A stretch of DNA of 64,000 nucleotides, from contig NZ_NIWU01000001.1 in NCBI RefSeq assembly GCF_002236105.1, forward strand, positions 1,922,001-1,986,000, written 5' to 3'. The stretch comes from Pseudomonas umsongensis. GTDB taxonomy: Bacteria; Pseudomonadota; Gammaproteobacteria; Pseudomonadales; Pseudomonadaceae. Below are positions 57,953 through 64,000 of this stretch, piece after piece. The position numbers were made by a program, and so were the translations under genes. Each line of letters begins with the position of its first letter. Positions within the stretch are counted from its first letter, which is position 1. Below the pieces are notes generated by a model. That model searched no databases, was not told the DNA's origin, and worked only from the letters and a program-made list of their open reading frames with translations.

Positions 57953-58288
57953 AGTTACGTGCATGTAAGGCAACTTCCCAACCATAAACCTGATAAACAG
58001 TTTAAAAACCCACTCAAACAATATTGATTATCATTTAGCCAAAACTATGTTCGTTACATTCCCTACAAAACATATTTCCCAAAATGCCGGCTAATGCCCG
58101 CAACGCAAGGGCTACGGCGCTTTTGCCGCTCGCTATGTCCTTATTCCTATAAATAATTTCGCTATAGGAATTTTACTTGCTGGGTGTTTAGCCATAAAAT
58201 CAGCGGGATTGATTGCTGCGACATATCGTCACTGCGTTGTTACCTTTTCAAGCTCAGAGACCTTTGCTCTCTGTTAAGGATTACCAGC
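57953..58288 (+). promoter_or_regulatory. AT-rich promoter region of the nuo operon
   Basis: About 335 bp, clearly more AT-rich than the rest of the window. It contains the 9-bp inverted repeat ATTCCTATA-N11-TATAGGAAT at 58143-58171, overlapping a TATAAATAAT stretch that could be a -10 box. A weak ferric-uptake-like word ATTGATTATCATTTA is at about 58022-58036. No gene is seen. Confidence 0.5.
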
Positions 58289-58702
58289 ATGCCCGAAGCG
58301 ACAGGACTCATGGCCCACAACTGGGGCTTTGCCATTTTCCTTCTAGGCGTCGTCGGCCTCTGTGCCTTCATGCTGGGCGTCTCCAGCCTCCTTGGGTCAA
58401 AAGCCTGGGGCCGCAGCAAAAACGAACCGTTCGAGTCCGGCATGCTACCTACAGGTGGCGCCCGCTTGCGGCTCTCAGCCAAATTCTATCTGGTCGCGAT
58501 GCTGTTCGTGATCTTCGATATCGAAGCCCTCTTTCTCTTTGCATGGTCTGTGTCCGTCCGCGAAAGCGGCTGGACCGGATTCGTCGAAGCTCTCGTTTTC
58601 ATAGCAATTCTGTTGGCAGGTCTTGTCTACCTATTCCGAGTGGGCGCCCTTGACTGGGCTCCGGAAGCTCGGCGCAAGCGGCAAGCGAAGCTGAAACAAT
58701 GA
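58289..58702 (+). CDS. nuoA: NADH-quinone oxidoreductase subunit A
   Basis: A 137-aa membrane subunit of respiratory complex I with three hydrophobic spans. Conserved loop [20 protein letters not shown] is visible. The ATG at 58289 follows AAGGA. It is the first nuo gene; nuoB starts 10 bp after it. Confidence 0.95.
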   Translation: MPEATGLMAHNWGFAIFLLGVVGLCAFMLGVSSLLGSKAWGRSKNEPFESGMLPTGGARLRLSAKFYLVAMLFVIFDIEALFLFAWSVSVRESGWTGFVEALVFIAILLAGLVYLFRVGALDWAPEARRKRQAKLKQ

Positions 58703-58712
58703 GGCTTTGGCA

Positions 58713-59387
58713 ATGCAATACAATCTCACCAGGATCGACCCCGATGCTCCTAACGAGCAGTATCCGATCGGCCAGCGGGAAACCGTTTCCGATCCGTTAG
58801 AAGATCAAGTCCACAAAAACATTTTCATGGGCAAGCTCGAAGACGTGCTTAACGGCACGATCAACTGGGGGCGCAAGAACTCCCTGTGGCCGTATAACTT
58901 CGGTCTTTCGTGCTGCTACGTGGAAATGACCACCGCCTTCACGGCGCCCCACGACATCGCGCGCTTCGGCGCCGAGGTTATCCGGGCATCGCCGCGCCAG
59001 GCGGATTTCATGGTTATCGCCGGTACCTGCTTCATCAAGATGGCGCCGATCATTCAGCGTCTCTACGAGCAAATGCTCGAACCTAAATGGGTCATCTCCA
59101 TGGGTTCGTGCGCCAACTCCGGTGGCATGTACGACATCTACTCCGTCGTTCAAGGGGTGGACAAATTCCTGCCCGTGGACGTCTACGTGCCTGGCTGCCC
59201 GCCCCGCCCTGAAGCTTTCCTGCAAGGCTTGATGCTGCTGCAGGAATCGATTGGACAGGAGCGTCGTCCGCTTTCCTGGGTCGTTGGCGATCAAGGCGTA
59301 TATCGCGCCGAGATGCCTTCCGAAAAGGACAAGCGCCGCGAACAGCGAATCGCAGTCACCAACCTGCGCAGCCCCGACGAAGTCTGA
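58713..59387 (+). CDS. nuoB: NADH-quinone oxidoreductase subunit B
   Basis: A 224-aa peripheral subunit carrying the N2 [4Fe-4S] cluster that reduces quinone. The adjacent cysteines are in [10 protein letters not shown] and others in GSCANSGG and [10 protein letters not shown]. The ATG at 58713 is nine bases after GAGG. Confidence 0.96.
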   Translation: MQYNLTRIDPDAPNEQYPIGQRETVSDPLEDQVHKNIFMGKLEDVLNGTINWGRKNSLWPYNFGLSCCYVEMTTAFTAPHDIARFGAEVIRASPRQADFMVIAGTCFIKMAPIIQRLYEQMLEPKWVISMGSCANSGGMYDIYSVVQGVDKFLPVDVYVPGCPPRPEAFLQGLMLLQESIGQERRPLSWVVGDQGVYRAEMPSEKDKRREQRIAVTNLRSPDEV

Positions 59388-59454
59388 TCCAGCTCTGCTT
59401 CTTCAATAGAACGAGACACTGGCTTCATTCTTTACGTTGACCGAAAGCGATTAA

Positions 59455-61245
<1,791 letters not shown>

Positions 61246-61247
61246 GC

Positions 61248-61745
61248 ATGAACAGCACGCTTATCCAGACAGACCGTTTCACCTTGAGTGAAACCGAGCG
61301 CTCGGCCATCGAGCACGAGTTGCATCACTACGAAGACCCGCGCGCGGCGTCGATCGAAGCCCTGAAGATCGTCCAGAAGGAACGTGGCTGGGTGCCGGAC
61401 GGCGCCTTGTACGCCATCGGCGAGATCCTCGGCATCCCGGCCAGCGACGTTGAAGGCGTGGCGACGTTCTACAGCCAGATCTTCCGTCAGCCAGTGGGCC
61501 GTCACATCATTCGCGTCTGCGACAGCATGGTCTGCTACATCGGCGGCCACGAGTCGGTGGTCAGCGAAATCCAGAGCAAACTCGGCATCGGCCTGGGTCA
61601 AACCACCACCGACGGTCGTTTCACCCTGCTGCCGGTCTGCTGCCTCGGCAACTGCGACAAGGCGCCGGCGTTGATGATCGACGACGACACGTTCGGTGAT
61701 GTGCAGCCAGCTGGCGTTGCCAAATTGCTCGAGGGCTACGTATGA
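61248..61745 (+). CDS. nuoE: NADH-quinone oxidoreductase subunit E
   Basis: A 165-aa [2Fe-2S] subunit. The four cysteines are in RVCDSMVC and VCCLGNC. It overlaps nuoF by four bases. Confidence 0.95.
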   Translation: MNSTLIQTDRFTLSETERSAIEHELHHYEDPRAASIEALKIVQKERGWVPDGALYAIGEILGIPASDVEGVATFYSQIFRQPVGRHIIRVCDSMVCYIGGHESVVSEIQSKLGIGLGQTTTDGRFTLLPVCCLGNCDKAPALMIDDDTFGDVQPAGVAKLLEGYV

Positions 61746-63097
61746 CCCTGACTTCCTTCGGTCCGGCCAACCGCATCAAGCGTTCGGCCGAGACTCACCC
61801 GCTCACCTGGCGCCTGCGTGACGACGGCGAAGCCGTATGGCTCGACGAATACCAGGCCAAGAACGGTTACGCCGCGGCGCGCAAGGCCTTCGCCGACATG
61901 GCCCAGGACGATATCGTCCAGACCGTGAAAGACTCCGGCCTTAAAGGCCGCGGCGGTGCAGGCTTCCCCACTGGCGTGAAGTGGGGCCTGATGCCAAAAG
62001 ACGAATCCATCAACATCCGCTACCTGCTGTGCAACGCGGATGAAATGGAGCCCAACACCTGGAAAGACCGCATGCTGATGGAGCAACTGCCCCATCTGCT
62101 GATCGAAGGCATGCTGATCAGTGCCCGCGCACTGAAAACCTACCGTGGCTACATCTTCCTGCGCGGCGAGTACACCACCGCCGCCAAGCACCTGAACCGT
62201 GCCGTGGAAGAAGCCAAGGCAGCCGGTCTTTTGGGCAAGAACATCCTGGGCAGCGGCTTTGATTTCGAGCTGTTCGTCCACACCGGTGCCGGGCGTTACA
62301 TCTGCGGTGAAGAAACCGCACTGATCAACTCCCTCGAAGGCCGCCGCGCCAACCCGCGCTCCAAGCCGCCCTTCCCTGCCGCCGTTGGCGTATGGGGCAA
62401 GCCGACCTGCGTGAACAACGTCGAGACCCTGTGCAACGTGCCGGCGATCATCGCCGACGGCGTGGACTGGTACAAATCGTTGGCTCGCGAAGGCAGCGAA
62501 GACATGGGCACCAAGCTCATGGGCTTCTCCGGCAAGGTCAAGAACCCTGGCCTGTGGGAGCTGCCGTTTGGCGTCACCGCTCGCGAGCTGTTCGAAGACT
62601 ATGCTGGCGGCATGCGCGACGGTTACAAGCTCAAGGCCTGGCAGCCTGGCGGTGCCGGTACCGGCTTCCTGTTGCCGGAACACCTGGACGCACAAATGTA
62701 CGCCGGCGGCATCGCCAAGGTGGGCACCCGTATGGGTACCGGCCTGGCCATGGCGGTGGACGACAGCGTCAACATGGTGTCCCTGCTGCGCAACATGGAG
62801 CAGTTCTTCGCCCGCGAATCCTGCGGCTTCTGCACCCCTTGCCGCGATGGCCTGCCATGGAGCGTCAAGCTGCTGATGGCCATCGAGAACGGTGAAGGGC
62901 AAGCCGGCGACATCGAGACCCTGCTGGGTCTGGTCGGCTTCCTTGGCCCAGGCAAGACCTTCTGTGCTCACGCACCGGGCGCCGTGGAGCCGTTGGGCAG
63001 TGCCATCAAATACTTCCGCCACGAGTTCGAAGCCGGCATCGCGCCTACCCGCGCCGCCGTCCCGCCTCTGGCAAGGCCGATCGTAGTCGGCGCGTAA
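61742..63097 (+). CDS. nuoF: NADH-quinone oxidoreductase subunit F
   Basis: A 451-aa subunit that binds NADH and FMN and holds cluster N3. The glycine-rich FMN loop is [13 protein letters not shown], and the cluster motif is SCGFCTPC plus a later cysteine in KTFCAHAP. nuoG follows after 137 bp that include a hairpin. Confidence 0.96.
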   Translation: MTLTSFGPANRIKRSAETHPLTWRLRDDGEAVWLDEYQAKNGYAAARKAFADMAQDDIVQTVKDSGLKGRGGAGFPTGVKWGLMPKDESINIRYLLCNADEMEPNTWKDRMLMEQLPHLLIEGMLISARALKTYRGYIFLRGEYTTAAKHLNRAVEEAKAAGLLGKNILGSGFDFELFVHTGAGRYICGEETALINSLEGRRANPRSKPPFPAAVGVWGKPTCVNNVETLCNVPAIIADGVDWYKSLAREGSEDMGTKLMGFSGKVKNPGLWELPFGVTARELFEDYAGGMRDGYKLKAWQPGGAGTGFLLPEHLDAQMYAGGIAKVGTRMGTGLAMAVDDSVNMVSLLRNMEQFFARESCGFCTPCRDGLPWSVKLLMAIENGEGQAGDIETLLGLVGFLGPGKTFCAHAPGAVEPLGSAIKYFRHEFEAGIAPTRAAVPPLARPIVVGA

Positions 63098-63110
63098 ATG
63101 CTTAAAAAAG

Positions 63111-63136
63111 GCGAAGGGTCCGTGCCCTTCGCTTTT
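63111..63136 (+). terminator. Terminator-like hairpin inside the nuo operon (nuoF/nuoG)
   Basis: GCGAAGGG-TCCGTG-CCCTTCGC then TTTT. An A-run lies just before it. The T-tract is short, so it may be a partial terminator, attenuator or stabilising hairpin that sets nuoF versus nuoG-N levels. Confidence 0.6.
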
Positions 63137-63234
63137 CGCGCGATGACGCCTTCACCGGCTGTGTTGATTCGCGCGGATAACAAGATTCCATTAGCCACGC
63201 CCGCTGACACCGGGCCAACGAAGAACTTTGAACC

Positions 63235-64000
63235 ATGGCCACTATCCACGTAGACGGCAAAGCGCTCGAAGTCGATGGGGCAGACAACCTGTTACAGGCA
63301 TGTCTGTCTCTGGGCCTCGATATTCCGTATTTCTGCTGGCACCCTGCCCTCGGCAGCGTTGGCGCTTGCCGCCAGTGCGCGGTCAAGCAGTACACCGACG
63401 AGAACGACACCCGTGGTCGTATCGTCATGTCCTGCATGACCCCTGCCACCGATGGCACCTGGATCTCCATCGACGATGAAGAGTCCAAGGCATTTCGCGC
63501 CAGCGTTGTTGAATGGCTGATGACCAACCACCCTCACGACTGCCCGGTCTGTGAGGAAGGCGGTCACTGCCACCTGCAAGACATGACGGTAATGACCGGC
63601 CACAACGAGCGCCGTTACCGCTTCACCAAGCGTACCCACCAGAACCAGCAACTGGGCCCGTTCATTTCCCACGAGATGAACCGCTGCATCGCTTGCTACC
63701 GCTGCGTGCGCTTCTATAAAGACTACGCTGGCGGCACCGACCTCGGCGTATTCGGCGCCCACGACAACGTGTACTTCGGTCGCGTTGAAGACGGCGTGCT
63801 GGAAAGCGAGTTCTCCGGCAACCTGACCGAGGTCTGCCCGACCGGTGTGTTCACCGACAAGACTCACTCCGAGCGCTACAACCGTAAGTGGGACATGCAG
63901 TTCTCGCCGAGTATCTGCCATGGCTGCTCCAGCGGTTGCAACATCTCCCCGGGCGAGCGCTACGGTGAACTGCGTCGTATCGAAAACCGCTACAACGGTT
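63235..64000 (+). CDS. nuoG: NADH-quinone oxidoreductase subunit G (5' part, runs off the window)
   Basis: The first 255 codons of the large iron-sulfur subunit, open to the window end. The [2Fe-2S] cysteines ([16 protein letters not shown]), the His-Cys3 site ([12 protein letters not shown]) and [4Fe-4S] motif ([11 protein letters not shown]) are all visible, then CHGCSSGC begins the molybdopterin-like domain. The ATG at 63235 begins [13 protein letters not shown]. Confidence 0.96.
   Translation, partial: MATIHVDGKALEVDGADNLLQACLSLGLDIPYFCWHPALGSVGACRQCAVKQYTDENDTRGRIVMSCMTPATDGTWISIDDEESKAFRASVVEWLMTNHPHDCPVCEEGGHCHLQDMTVMTGHNERRYRFTKRTHQNQQLGPFISHEMNRCIACYRCVRFYKDYAGGTDLGVFGAHDNVYFGRVEDGVLESEFSGNLTEVCPTGVFTDKTHSERYNRKWDMQFSPSICHGCSSGCNISPGERYGELRRIENRYNG

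Noticed and set aside
58022..58036. Fur or ANR box before nuoA (ATTGATTATCATTTA).
   Set aside because: Only about half of either consensus is matched in an AT-rich stretch where chance matches are expected.

Overview
The window is chromosomal DNA of a Pseudomonas, most likely the P. fluorescens group. The evidence is the gene order tusDCBE-ybiB, cysG-serS-crcB-rarA-lolA-ftsK, trxB-aat-ate-infA, clpA-clpS-cspD, icd/idh, nudJ-mnmA-hflD-purB, aceA and nuoA-G, plus high GC, fused NuoCD, a short (441 aa) isocitrate lyase and many Pseudomonas-type REP palindromes. No phage, transposase, CRISPR, rRNA or tRNA was found. The first ~27 kb is accessory metabolism; from ~27.3 kb to the end it is conserved housekeeping DNA.

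Layout. 0-7.2 kb: a minus-strand cluster of ureohydrolase, aldehyde dehydrogenase, NCS1 permease and BetA-like GMC oxidoreductase, with a divergent LysR gene; it looks like a pathway that imports and oxidises an amino- or guanidino-alcohol and may release urea. 7.2-14.9 kb: a TyrR/GcsR-type sigma-54 activator, then gcvH-gcvP-glyA-lipA behind a near-perfect -24/-12 promoter with upstream inverted repeats. 14.9-17.4 kb: a VanX-like D,D-dipeptidase and a YkuD-like protein, translationally coupled, facing a sterol desaturase-family membrane protein. 17.6-21.0 kb: a second, paralogous NCS1 permease and LysR pair, this time with a nitrilase-family amidase. 21.1-27.2 kb: isochorismatase-like hydrolase, gamma-glutamyltransferase, Ogt, hemerythrin-like protein, GNAT, several small unknown proteins and a YoaK-type membrane protein.

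27.4-36.1 kb: tusDCBE (sulfur relay for tRNA 2-thiolation, whose end user MnmA is at 49.9 kb), ybiB, a glutathionyl-hydroquinone reductase, and the minus-strand lolA-rarA-crcB-serS-cysG group. 36.2-45.1 kb: ftsK, trxB, then both N-end-rule transferases (aat, ate), infA, clpA, clpS and cspD. 45.2-49.2 kb: divergent icd and monomeric idh; with aceA at 56.4 kb the isocitrate branch point is concentrated here. 49.4-55.9 kb: nudJ, mnmA, hflD, purB, the roxA-type uL16 hydroxylase, a GNAT and a secretin-domain protein. 58.3 kb to the end: nuoA, B, CD, E, F and the first 255 codons of nuoG.

Interspersed are REP doublets of three sequence families, one of them with subtypes and a chimeric copy. The most interesting non-coding signals are the operators in front of gcvH, a perfect TGTAGTGC/GCACTACA inverted repeat and long leader before aceA, a 9-bp inverted repeat before nuoA, and a terminator-like hairpin between nuoF and nuoG.
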